Of a stretch of DNA of 64,000 nt, positions 54,824 to 63,467 are shown piece by piece. The stretch lies in NCBI RefSeq assembly GCF_030295995.1, contig NZ_AP027365.1:3690066-3754065 (forward strand), given 5' to 3'. This DNA comes from Thalassotalea hakodatensis. GTDB lineage: Bacteria; Pseudomonadota; Gammaproteobacteria; Enterobacterales; Alteromonadaceae. Below the pieces are notes generated by a model. It saw only the letters and a program-made list of their open reading frames with translations, was not told the DNA's origin and did not search any database. The position numbers and the translations under genes are program-made. Position 1 is the stretch's first letter. Each line of letters begins with the position of its first letter.

Positions 54824-54832
54824 ATTATATCA
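54824..54832 (-). promoter_or_regulatory. Extended -10 promoter element for hrpB
   Basis: TGATATAAT on the minus strand is an extended -10 (TGnTATAAT). No good -35 is needed with such an element. It favours the downstream start of hrpB. Confidence 0.5.
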
Positions 54833-54922
54833 GAGTAGAAACTAAAAATGTGCTTGCCATGCAAAATCTCACGTCATGCACGTTGATTTACATTGATACC
54901 CAAACACACTCAATCATTTTAT

Positions 54923-54951
54923 CGTCATGAAAATGCAAGAGAATTGTCATA
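54923..54951 (+). promoter_or_regulatory. Possible Pho-box-like repeats before the choice-of-anchor I lipoprotein gene
   Basis: CGTCATG (54923-54929) and TGTCATA (54945-54951) are 22 bp apart, the spacing of alternate units in a PhoB site (7-bp units with 4-bp spacers). The unit between them (TGCAAGA) is poor. This is suggestive only. Confidence 0.3.
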
Positions 54952-54996
54952 AACCTTAATTACAGTGGTATTTATCATCATAAAACGAGTACCGCA

Positions 54997-56799
54997 ATGA
55001 AAACATTAAAGAAATTATCTATTGCCTCAATTTTACTTACCTTGTTAGCTGCTTGTAACGGCGACGATGGTCAAGACGGCACAACGGGAACTGCAGGTCC
55101 ACAGGGTGAACAAGGCTTACCTGGACAAGACGGCCAAAATGGAGAAAGTGGAAACCTTTCTCTTTCCGCAACACTGGTAGCACGTGCTGTTCTGAGTGCT
55201 GAATCGCCAGAAGGCGCTGCAGAAATTGTACAATATCATGCGTCATCACAGCATATATATGCCATTAATAGTTCTGGCAATACCGCAACAGTTGATATTC
55301 TTTCGTTGTCTGATGCAGACCCTGCAGCATTAAGTACTAATGCAGAAGGGGTTATCACAAATACGAATATGAATACTATCACTCAAATTGATTTATCAGT
55401 TCATACCCCAGGTGATGCAAATAGTATTAGTATCTCTAACGACCTAAATGTTTTAGCTGTTGCTTTAGCTGCCAGTCAAACTGGGGATAAGGGTCACATT
55501 GCTCTATACGATATATCCGCAGCCACACCAACTTTTATGAAAAACATTGAAGTAGGTTTTCTACCCGACATGGTCACTTTTACGCCTGATAGCAGCAAAC
55601 TCATTGTGGCGAACGAAGGAGAACCTAGTAGTGACTACACCATTGATCCTGAAGGTAGTATCTCTCTTATTGCGATTAATAATGGTGTAATAAGTGATAC
55701 TGCGACAAACATTACTTTTACCGAGTACAACGATAAAAAATCAGATTTAATGGCTCAAGGAATGATGTTTCCTAACCCTTCCGGCAGGGTAATTAAAGGA
55801 CAAACAATCAACACAACTGTCGCAATGGATTTAGAACCTGAATATATTGCCGTTTCTGATGACAGTAAATTTGCATACATTACCCTTCAAGAAAACAACG
55901 GTATTGCAATTGTTAATTTAGAAACCAATACCTTAGTCGATATTAAAGGGTTAGGATTTAAAGATTGGTCAAATTTTGTTATCGATGCTTCAGATAAAGA
56001 TGATGGAATAAACTTAAAAAAATACAAAAATTTATATGGTATGTATCAGCCAGATACTATTGCTACCTACACATGGAAAGACGTGAATTTTATTGTGACT
56101 GCCAATGAAGGTGACGGTAGAGAATATTTTTTCGAATCTGCATCTGAAACAACCTGTTTAGCTGAAGGTGGCATTGATTATGACGAAGATGACGGTTGTC
56201 TTGCTTACCTTGATGAATCACGTGTAGAAGATTTACTTTTAGATCCCATCGCTTTTAGTGCGATTAACAATGATGATTACGATTTAGGTAGACTGAAAGT
56301 CTCAATTGAAAAAGGTGATATCGATAATGACGGCGATTATGATGCACTATACACTTATGGCGCTCGATCATTTTCAATTTGGGATGCGAATGGCAATCTC
56401 GTCTTTGATTCTGGCGATGATATTGTTCGCATCACGTCTGCGGTTCACGGCGAAGCTTTTAATAATGACGAAGACACTAACGAAGGTGACACACGTTCAG
56501 ACGCAAAAGGTGCTGAACCTGAAGCACTTACTATCGGTCATATTAACGGAAGAACACTCGCATTTGTTGGGTTAGAACGTATGTCAGGCATTATGATTTA
56601 CGACATCACCAACCCCTTTAATGTTACATTCGTAGATTACTTCTATAATCGGGGGTTAATTGAAGACGCTGACATTACTGGCGATTTGGCTCCTGAAGGA
56701 ATGACATTTATTCCAGCTACCGATAATGCAGAGGCGATGCTAGTGGTTGGTCATGAAATTTCAGGCTCTGTCAGTGTATGGCAACTCGCTGTTCAATAG
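54997..56799 (+). CDS. Choice-of-anchor I-type beta-propeller lipoprotein with collagen-like spacer
   Basis: 600 residues. Lipobox LLAAC (Cys20) is followed by a Gly-X-Y collagen-like spacer (about residues 23-52, with GPQGEQGLPGQDG). The rest is a beta-propeller typical of the choice-of-anchor I family (DMVTFTPDSSKLIVANEGEPSSDY, ITANEGDGREY-like segments, and calcium-type Asp repeats such as DIDNDGDYDALY). Relatives are often found beside phosphatases and are thought to be surface enzymes or sensors. No catalytic residue can be assigned. It is monocistronic; the terminator is at 56820. Confidence 0.82.
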   Translation: MKTLKKLSIASILLTLLAACNGDDGQDGTTGTAGPQGEQGLPGQDGQNGESGNLSLSATLVARAVLSAESPEGAAEIVQYHASSQHIYAINSSGNTATVDILSLSDADPAALSTNAEGVITNTNMNTITQIDLSVHTPGDANSISISNDLNVLAVALAASQTGDKGHIALYDISAATPTFMKNIEVGFLPDMVTFTPDSSKLIVANEGEPSSDYTIDPEGSISLIAINNGVISDTATNITFTEYNDKKSDLMAQGMMFPNPSGRVIKGQTINTTVAMDLEPEYIAVSDDSKFAYITLQENNGIAIVNLETNTLVDIKGLGFKDWSNFVIDASDKDDGINLKKYKNLYGMYQPDTIATYTWKDVNFIVTANEGDGREYFFESASETTCLAEGGIDYDEDDGCLAYLDESRVEDLLLDPIAFSAINNDDYDLGRLKVSIEKGDIDNDGDYDALYTYGARSFSIWDANGNLVFDSGDDIVRITSAVHGEAFNNDEDTNEGDTRSDAKGAEPEALTIGHINGRTLAFVGLERMSGIMIYDITNPFNVTFVDYFYNRGLIEDADITGDLAPEGMTFIPATDNAEAMLVVGHEISGSVSVWQLAVQ

Positions 56800-56819
56800 A
56801 GTCTGTTGACTTTTTAGCT

Positions 56820-56859
56820 CAAGAAAACGCGACTATGCTAGTACAGTCGCGTTTTCTTG
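56820..56859 (+). terminator. Rho-independent terminator
   Basis: CAAGAAAACGCGACT (56820-56834) and AGTCGCGTTTTCTTG (56845-56859) form a perfect 15-bp stem with a 10-nt loop. It directly follows the lipoprotein gene. Confidence 0.85.
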
Positions 56860-57084
56860 TAGACTAATCTGCATTAGGGGCTGTAGACAAAATCATACTT
56901 TTCTTCTCATTTATACCTCTTCCACACAACAAATTTCATCCTGTGAACCAAGCATAAAGAAAATGATAACGGGTTGATTTCGTGTTGTTTAAATAATTTG
57001 CATCTTTCGAGAAATCTGCTTACTTGGCAAGCAATATTTTTTTTGCTATTGATATTAACCCGACAACAAAACAAGGAAGATGAT

Positions 57085-57498
57085 GTGAATTTAGCCGCCC
57101 ATGGTGATTACAATATTGAAAAGGAAAACAACATACTCATTGTTGATGCACGAGGTCCGTTCAACGAAGTCACCGCAAATGCTTACGTAAAAGATATGCA
57201 TATCGCTTGCGAGCAATATCAAGGAAAACCTTGGGGGTTATTAATTACCTTTTATGGTAACAGTATCTTTACTCCAGAAGCGGAAAAGATACTCGTTGAT
57301 GTCACTCGTTATCGAATGCAGCGAGGTATGATAGCAAACGCTAGTGTTATTGTTGATAGTAATACCGCTGATATTCAGCAAATGCAGCTTAGGCGAGTAT
57401 ACCAGTCGTGCAATCTTACTTTTCATGTATTTACTGATACCTTTAACGCAAAACAGTGGCTGGTAGAATTTGTAAAAGAGCAGTCGCAAGCCATGTAA
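57085..57498 (+). CDS. Small STAS-like cytoplasmic protein of unknown function
   Basis: 137 residues from the GTG at 57085, which has AAGGAA six bases upstream. The longer frame (from a TTG at 56974) adds a hydrophobic stretch with no ribosome site. The body alternates beta and alpha: NILIVDARGPFNEVTANAYVKDM, GLLITFYGNSIFT and ASVIVDSNTADIQ. This is the pattern of STAS/SpoIIAA-like domains, which bind partner proteins or small ligands. No phospho-serine site is recognisable. It is convergent with pepB. Confidence 0.6.
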   Translation: MNLAAHGDYNIEKENNILIVDARGPFNEVTANAYVKDMHIACEQYQGKPWGLLITFYGNSIFTPEAEKILVDVTRYRMQRGMIANASVIVDSNTADIQQMQLRRVYQSCNLTFHVFTDTFNAKQWLVEFVKEQSQAM

Positions 57499-57530
57499 CT
57501 ACTCTTTGCAAAGAGCTACTACTACGAGTG

Positions 57531-58829
57531 CTATTTATTATTTAACAGCAAGTTTGCTATCGTCGCGATAGACATACCTGTAGCGCCTGCAGCCCACAGA
57601 CTATTTGCGCTTCCGTTATAAGCAGCAGCTAAATCAAAGTGCAGCCAACCTTTTCCGTCATTCGGCACAAACCTTGATAAGAAGCCAGCTGCATTACTTG
57701 CTCCTCCCATACCGCCCCCTTTTTGAGTACGGCTATTTGCGGTATCAGCAAAGGCTGAAGGACACTTTTCTTGATGCCATGGCGCTAAAGGTAATGGCCA
57801 CAAAGGCTCACCTTCTGCTTTCGCTGCAACTAATGCCCGTTCAGAAGCGACACTATCTAACGACATTAACGCTGTATAATCCCCCCCTGTTGCTAACATA
57901 GCAGCCCCCGTTAACGTTGCAGCATCGATAATCATTTTGGGTGAAGATTCACTAGCCAGTAATAAACCATCCGCTAACACAAGGCGTCCTTCTGCATCTG
58001 TATTGGCAATTTCACAAGTAACACCATTTTTATAGGTTAAAATATCACTGACTTTATACGCACTACCGCTGATCATATTTTCAGCGCAGCACAAAATCAA
58101 TTTTACCCGCTTGGTTAGCCCTTGTTGTATTGCATAAGCCAATGCAGCTGCCACAACTGCGACACCGCCCATGTCACACTTCATGTTAAACATGCCTTCA
58201 TTTGATTTAATGCTGTAGCCGCCAGTATCAAATGTAATGCCCTTACCGACCAAACACACATCTATTGGAGCGGCCGAATTACCGGTAGGGTTAAAATCGA
58301 TTTCAGCTAAACAAGGTGCATGTTGGCTAGCTTTACCTACGTTATACACCCCAACCCAGCCATTTTCATTTAATGCTTCGCCTTTGATCACATTCATACT
58401 AACAAATTCAGGCGACAATGCTTTAACGTAATCAAAAACACTTGATACTAATATTTCTGGCGATTGTTCTGCTGCTGTTTGATTGGTTAAGCGCTTAGCC
58501 CAAGCATAAGTCATTAATTTATTTGACAGTTTATTAATTAATTCGGGTTCGCCAGTGAAGTGGATATTATTACTTTTATTGATCGAGCTAAAACCTTGCG
58601 CAAAGGCCCATTGATAACTTTCTTGCCAGTTACCCCCAGTTAGAGCTACCTGCTCAAGCCCCATGCTTTCTAATTTTCGAGCGGCTTTTTGGATATTTCT
58701 TTCACTATAGTTATCAAACTCAGGAAAGTATAGAAACACCTCACCATTAATATGTTGAATGGTTTTATTCTGTTGCCAATCTGTTGCTTTATTGTCGTTA
58801 ATTAAATGTACTAGAACACCTTGCTTCAC
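57531..58829 (-). CDS. pepB: Peptidase B, M17-family aminopeptidase
   Basis: 432 residues, the PepB size rather than the longer PepA. The M17 signature NTDAEGRLVLADGL and the metal/catalytic segments VGKGITFDTGGYSIKSNEGM and KCDMGG are present. PepB opens peptides at the N-terminus in the cytosol using two metal ions. Its position between a STAS-like gene and sfsA is not the one seen in E. coli. Confidence 0.93.
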   Translation of the reverse strand: MKQGVLVHLINDNKATDWQQNKTIQHINGEVFLYFPEFDNYSERNIQKAARKLESMGLEQVALTGGNWQESYQWAFAQGFSSINKSNNIHFTGEPELINKLSNKLMTYAWAKRLTNQTAAEQSPEILVSSVFDYVKALSPEFVSMNVIKGEALNENGWVGVYNVGKASQHAPCLAEIDFNPTGNSAAPIDVCLVGKGITFDTGGYSIKSNEGMFNMKCDMGGVAVVAAALAYAIQQGLTKRVKLILCCAENMISGSAYKVSDILTYKNGVTCEIANTDAEGRLVLADGLLLASESSPKMIIDAATLTGAAMLATGGDYTALMSLDSVASERALVAAKAEGEPLWPLPLAPWHQEKCPSAFADTANSRTQKGGGMGGASNAAGFLSRFVPNDGKGWLHFDLAAAYNGSANSLWAAGATGMSIATIANLLLNNK

Positions 58830-58951
58830 GGGAACACCTTATTTCTTGAAATTCATTGTGTTAGTTTACACCAAACAAACAAGGTGCTCACACTTAGTTC
58901 AATAAATATTGTACTATCATGCACACTTTATTTTACAAAATTGTCTTAACT

Positions 58952-59668
58952 ATGAAGCTAACACTTTCTCGAGCAACCCTTGAAAAGCGATATAAGCGAT
59001 TTCTGGCTGATGTCATCCTTGATAACGGCAATAGAACTACTATCCACTGTGCAAATACAGGTGCAATGACCGGTTGTGCGACTTCTGGAAACAAGGTGCT
59101 TTACAGTGTTTCAGAGAATAAAAAAAGAAAATATCCCTATAGCTGGGAGCTTAGTATCACCGAGCAACAACACACCATCTGCGTCAATACCATTCGCGCA
59201 AATCAGTTGGTAGAAGAAGCATTAAACAATGGAATAATTAATGAATTCGAACATTTTTCAGCATTAAAGCGGGAAGTTAAGTATGGTAACGAAAACAGTA
59301 AAGCTGATTTTTATCTTCTCGATGAAAATGGAACTGAAACGTATATCGAAGTGAAAAGTGTCACGTTATTTGAGGATGAACAAGGTTATTTTCCTGATGC
59401 TAAAACCCTACGAGGACAAAAGCATTTGCGTGAATTAATAGACATTGTAGAACAAGGTAAACGTGCCGTGTTATTGTTCGCGGTGCTACATTCCGCTATT
59501 AATAATGTCAAAGCAGCAGCGCATATAGATCCCATTTATGCTGACTTACTCCGCCAAGCAAAAGAAAAAGGAGTTGAAATTCTCGCATATAAAGCAGAAT
59601 TTTCTGTTAGGGAACAGGAAGTCGAAATTCAATTAACAACGCCCATATCTGTCAGTTTTATCGATTAA
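58952..59668 (+). CDS. sfsA: SfsA, DNA-binding/nuclease-fold protein
   Basis: 238 residues from the ATG at 58952, matching the E. coli start ([17 protein letters not shown]). Motifs [26 protein letters not shown] and [12 protein letters not shown] are diagnostic. The C-terminal half has a restriction-nuclease-like fold (EVKS). The frame opens upstream at 58919. In enteric bacteria sfsA sits between hrpB and dksA; here pepB and two other genes intervene. Confidence 0.93.
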   Translation: MKLTLSRATLEKRYKRFLADVILDNGNRTTIHCANTGAMTGCATSGNKVLYSVSENKKRKYPYSWELSITEQQHTICVNTIRANQLVEEALNNGIINEFEHFSALKREVKYGNENSKADFYLLDENGTETYIEVKSVTLFEDEQGYFPDAKTLRGQKHLRELIDIVEQGKRAVLLFAVLHSAINNVKAAAHIDPIYADLLRQAKEKGVEILAYKAEFSVREQEVEIQLTTPISVSFID

Positions 59669-60007
59669 CACTGCAAAAAGTGATATCCCCTTTTGAAGGG
59701 TTAAATGAAAATACAACAAAAAAACAGCTAATTTGTTACAACTATTATCAACAAAAGATTGACGAGAGCAGCTAAATCTTGCTAAAAAAGTGGGCTTGCA
59801 ATAAAACAGGATTCATTCATTATAAGTTATACTTGTAACATTTTGATATTCCACTAAAAAAAATATTTTTAATGATTGTTCTTGAATTTTGTCTAACGTA
59901 ACACAATATAGTTCTGATATTTCAGGTCTATTTTAAAAATTGGCACATGCAGTCAAATTAGCATTCTTTAATTGTTATTTGAACTAGTTAGCATTAGGAG
60001 AATTAGC
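59669..60007. other. Intergenic region upstream of dksA
   Basis: 339-bp AT-rich region between sfsA and dksA. A small hairpin (CCCTT/AAGGG near 59687) lacks a T tract, and the dksA ribosome site AGGAG is at the right end. No RNA gene or repeat was recognised. Confidence 0.4.
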
Positions 60008-60448
60008 ATGCCAAACAGTAAAGCTTTAGGTATTTTAGCGTTAGCAGGTGTAGAGCCGTATGTAGAAAAACCTAATGAAGAATACATGAGCGCTGAGCAA
60101 TTGGAACACTTTAAAAAGATCCTAGAAGCATGGCGTACCCAACTTCGTGAAGAAGTCGATCGCACCGTAACTCATATGAAAGATGAAGCGGCAAATTTTC
60201 CTGACCCTGTGGATCGTGCAGCGCAAGAAGAAGAGTTTAGCTTAGAATTACGTACTAGAGATCGTGAACGTAAATTAATTAAAAAGATTGAAAAGACTTT
60301 GCAATTAATTGAAGAAGACGATTTTGGTTTTTGTAAAAGTTGTGGCATTGAAATCGGTATCCGCCGATTAGAGGCTAGACCTACCGCTGATCTTTGTATT
60401 GAATGTAAAACATTAGCGGAAATCAAAGAGCGACAACTTGCCGGTTAA
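60008..60448 (+). CDS. dksA: DksA, RNA polymerase-binding stringent-response factor
   Basis: 146 residues. The coiled coil carries [15 protein letters not shown] with the two Asp at the tip that enter the polymerase secondary channel. The zinc finger has CKSC and CIEC. The ATG at 60008 has AGGAG at the right distance; the frame begins at 59972. With ppGpp it represses ribosomal promoters and activates biosynthesis genes. Confidence 0.98.
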   Translation: MPNSKALGILALAGVEPYVEKPNEEYMSAEQLEHFKKILEAWRTQLREEVDRTVTHMKDEAANFPDPVDRAAQEEEFSLELRTRDRERKLIKKIEKTLQLIEEDDFGFCKSCGIEIGIRRLEARPTADLCIECKTLAEIKERQLAG

Positions 60449-60460
60449 TCATCTGTAAAG

Positions 60461-61357
60461 ATGAATAACGAAAACACAACAAAGCGACCTAAGCAATATC
60501 GAGGTCGCTTTGCACCATCTCCTTCTGGCCTGCTACACTACGGCTCACTTATCACAGCATTAGCAAGTTTCCTTGACGCTAAACACCATCAAGGTCAATG
60601 GCTCGTACGCATTGAAGATATTGATCCGCCAAGAGAGCAGGCAGGCGCTAGTGATATAATTTTAGAAACCTTGCTAGCCTTTGGTCTTCAGTGGGATGAA
60701 GACGTAATGTTTCAAAGCCAGCAGTATTCGCGGTATAACCAGATAATTTCATCGTTAAAGCAACACTCTCTTGCTTATCATTGTCAATGTACTCGTGCTC
60801 AAATCAAATCTATCGGAGGCATATACCAAGGGCATTGCCGACACTTAAACCTAACCGAACCACAAAGTGCGATCCGCGTAAAAAACCAGCCTAAAATTGC
60901 CCATTATGATGATATTTTCCAAGGTAGAGTATCTTGTAATACCTCACTGGCTGCAGAAGATTTTATTATCAAAAGACGGGATGGACTATACGCTTATCAA
61001 CTAGCTGTTGTCGCAGACGATATTGAGCAAGAAATCACTCACGTGATCCGGGGCTGTGACTTACTAGAGCCAACCGCCAGACAATTAAGTTTTTTTAAAA
61101 TATTGGATGAAGCAACCCCGCAGTATGGCCATATACCTTTAGCCGTCACTGAATTGGGCTATAAATTAAGTAAGCAAAATAAAGCACCGGCCATTGACCG
61201 CAATGATCCTGAATCCAGCTTAATAAATGCCTTATCATTTTTAGGACAACAACCACCAGCATTACTTCAAACTGCTGATGTTAAAACGATTATCAGTTGG
61301 GCTATCGAAAATTGGCAGCGCGAACTTGTGGCTAAAACTCGCGAGATCACTATCTAA
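60461..61357 (+). CDS. gluQ: Glutamyl-queuosine tRNA(Asp) synthetase
   Basis: 298 residues, shorter than GltX because the anticodon-binding domain is absent. The HIGH-like motif is HYGSL in GRFAPSPSGLLHYGSL, the KMSKS-like motif is KLSKQNK, and zinc ligands are CQC with a later Cys in GHCR. It charges the queuosine base of tRNA(Asp) with glutamate. It follows dksA by 12 bp, the usual order. Confidence 0.96.
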   Translation: MNNENTTKRPKQYRGRFAPSPSGLLHYGSLITALASFLDAKHHQGQWLVRIEDIDPPREQAGASDIILETLLAFGLQWDEDVMFQSQQYSRYNQIISSLKQHSLAYHCQCTRAQIKSIGGIYQGHCRHLNLTEPQSAIRVKNQPKIAHYDDIFQGRVSCNTSLAAEDFIIKRRDGLYAYQLAVVADDIEQEITHVIRGCDLLEPTARQLSFFKILDEATPQYGHIPLAVTELGYKLSKQNKAPAIDRNDPESSLINALSFLGQQPPALLQTADVKTIISWAIENWQRELVAKTREITI

Positions 61358-61490
61358 TTTTCTTATCGTTTCTGCGTTATTCCAATCAAATATCTATTAT
61401 AACCGCAGTTGCCTGTATTTTTTTCATTCTCTTTTTAGCCCTACTGTTATATGATCGCGGCGCTCTTTTTTAGTTTTGAGGTTGTTAAGT

Positions 61491-62918
61491 ATCAAACGCG
61501 TTATCAATTTGTGTAAGAAGGTATTCGGCCAATCTATGCGTGAAAAAAATTCCAACAGTTCAATCAGTGCAGTAAGCACCGATGGCCCGCAAATTTTGAC
61601 CAGAGATCAACACCCTGTCTCTCGTCAATATATCAGTTCTAATGCGCTAAAAGTACTTTATCGCCTGAATAAATCAGGCTTTGATGCATACTTAGTGGGT
61701 GGTGGAGTTCGAGACATAATGCTTGGTTTAACGCCAAAAGATTTTGATATTGCCACTAATGCGACACCTGAACAAATTAAAGGATTATTTAGAAACTGTC
61801 GTTTAATTGGTCGTCGTTTTCGACTTGCCCACATTGTTTTCGGTAGAGATGTGATTGAAGTTGCTACTTTTCGTGGTCATCACGACAACCCTCAACAAGC
61901 ACAGAATTGCGGGAAAACATCAAAGCAAAGTGAACATGGAATGCTACTGCGTGACAATATCTATGGCTCGATTGAAGAAGACGCTGAACGTCGTGATTTT
62001 ACCATTAACGCACTTTATTATTCGATAGCTGATTTTAAAGTGTACGATTTTGCCAATGGTGCCAAGGATATTTCTCAACGAAAAATTCGTTTAATCGGCG
62101 ATCCAGAAACGCGTTACCGCGAAGATCCTGTGCGAATGTTACGAGCCATTCGCTTTGCCACAAAGCTCGACATGGATATCAGTAAAGAAACTGAAGCACC
62201 TATTGTTTCATCGGCGCCATTATTAGAAAACATTCCACCAGCACGTTTATTTGAAGAATTTTTGAAGCTATTTTTGTCGGGTAAAGCCGTTGAAAATTAC
62301 ACGATGCTACGTCAATACGCTTTGTTTCGTTACTTTTTCCCTGTCGTAGAAGAGGCCTTAGTTAATCAATCGCTACCTTATTTATCTCCATTTATCACGC
62401 AAGCTCTTACCAATACAGATGACAGAATTAATAACGAAAAGCGCGTAACACCCGCTTTTCTTTTCGCAGCAATGCTTTGGTATCCAATTCAGCAACAAAT
62501 AAAAGCGCTTAAACAAACATCATCACTTACACCACAAGATGCATTTTTTGCCGCTTATGGCGAAATAATGGGCCGTCAACAGCAGAGTATCGCAATCCCC
62601 AAACGTTTTCAGTCAGTTATAAAAGACATTTTAATTTTACAAGATAAGCTCGCTCGACGTGAAGGCAAAAAAGCGTTTCGTACCTTTGAACATCAAAAAT
62701 TTCGAGCTGGTTACGACTTTCTATTATTGCGCCACCAAGTGGAGTCTGCACAAGGGTGTGATGATTTAGCAGAGCTTGTTAATTGGTGGACTGAGTTTCA
62801 ACAACGTAACTACGATACTCAACAGCAAATGGTAAAAACACTTGGCCGAAGTAAACCAGGTGCCAGACGTTCTCCAAGAAAACGTCGTCGTCCTCGTACG
62901 AATAACTCTCAGGACTGA
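61491..62918 (+). CDS. pcnB: Poly(A) polymerase I, likely non-canonical AUC start
   Basis: 475 residues. The nucleotidyltransferase core LVGGGVRDIMLG and DFDIATNA (catalytic Asp pair), LFRNCRLIGRRFRLAH and the basic C-terminal tail RRSPRKRRRPR are typical. The N-terminus (KRVINLCKKV) aligns with E. coli PcnB directly after its known AUU start. Here the aligned codon is ATC at 61491, with GAGG nine bases upstream. No ATG lies nearby before residue 16; TTG codons at 61476 and 61482 are alternatives but overlap the ribosome site. The enzyme adds poly(A) to mRNA 3' ends. Confidence 0.93.
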   Translation: MKRVINLCKKVFGQSMREKNSNSSISAVSTDGPQILTRDQHPVSRQYISSNALKVLYRLNKSGFDAYLVGGGVRDIMLGLTPKDFDIATNATPEQIKGLFRNCRLIGRRFRLAHIVFGRDVIEVATFRGHHDNPQQAQNCGKTSKQSEHGMLLRDNIYGSIEEDAERRDFTINALYYSIADFKVYDFANGAKDISQRKIRLIGDPETRYREDPVRMLRAIRFATKLDMDISKETEAPIVSSAPLLENIPPARLFEEFLKLFLSGKAVENYTMLRQYALFRYFFPVVEEALVNQSLPYLSPFITQALTNTDDRINNEKRVTPAFLFAAMLWYPIQQQIKALKQTSSLTPQDAFFAAYGEIMGRQQQSIAIPKRFQSVIKDILILQDKLARREGKKAFRTFEHQKFRAGYDFLLLRHQVESAQGCDDLAELVNWWTEFQQRNYDTQQQMVKTLGRSKPGARRSPRKRRRPRTNNSQD

Positions 62919-62920
62919 TC

Positions 62921-63412
62921 ATGGCAATTTGTTATATTGGCTTAGGTAGCAATTTATCTAATCCGCAACGACAAATACAACTTGCTGTTCAATGTATCAG
63001 AGCGCATACAGGTATCACTCAAATAGCGCTTTCAGCACTTTATTGTAGTCAACCGATGGGGCCACAAGACCAGCCTGACTATATGAACGCAGTCATGGCT
63101 ATTAATACTAAACTCACCCCCATTGAATTACTTGATGCATTACAAGCTATTGAGCAGCAAGCTGGCCGTGTCAGAAAAGGCGAACGTTGGGGAGCACGAG
63201 TGCTTGATTTAGATATTCTGCTTTATGATCAAGAAATAATAAACACTCCTCGCCTCACCGTCCCCCATTACGGAATGAAACAGCGAGAATTTGTGTTAAT
63301 CCCACTAGCAGAGATAGCACCTAAACTGACACTACCTTGTAATAGTAACGTGTCAACCCTGGCCGAGAGCATCGATAAAAACGCACTAACAATTCACAGC
63401 CAACTCAGTTAA
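62921..63412 (+). CDS. folK: 6-hydroxymethyl-7,8-dihydropterin pyrophosphokinase
   Basis: 163 residues. GLGSNLSNP near the start, [20 protein letters not shown] with the catalytic Asp pair, and [18 protein letters not shown] are the HPPK motifs. It transfers pyrophosphate from ATP to the pterin in folate synthesis. The ATG is two bases after the pcnB stop. Confidence 0.97.
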   Translation: MAICYIGLGSNLSNPQRQIQLAVQCIRAHTGITQIALSALYCSQPMGPQDQPDYMNAVMAINTKLTPIELLDALQAIEQQAGRVRKGERWGARVLDLDILLYDQEIINTPRLTVPHYGMKQREFVLIPLAEIAPKLTLPCNSNVSTLAESIDKNALTIHSQLS

Positions 63413-63467
63413 AATCGCTGCAAGAAAATCAATTTATCGCACAAATAACTGTGTTTTGGATCTTTTT

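Noticed and set aside
59685-59700. Terminator after sfsA
   Set aside because: The stem CCCTT/AAGGG is only five pairs and no T run follows.
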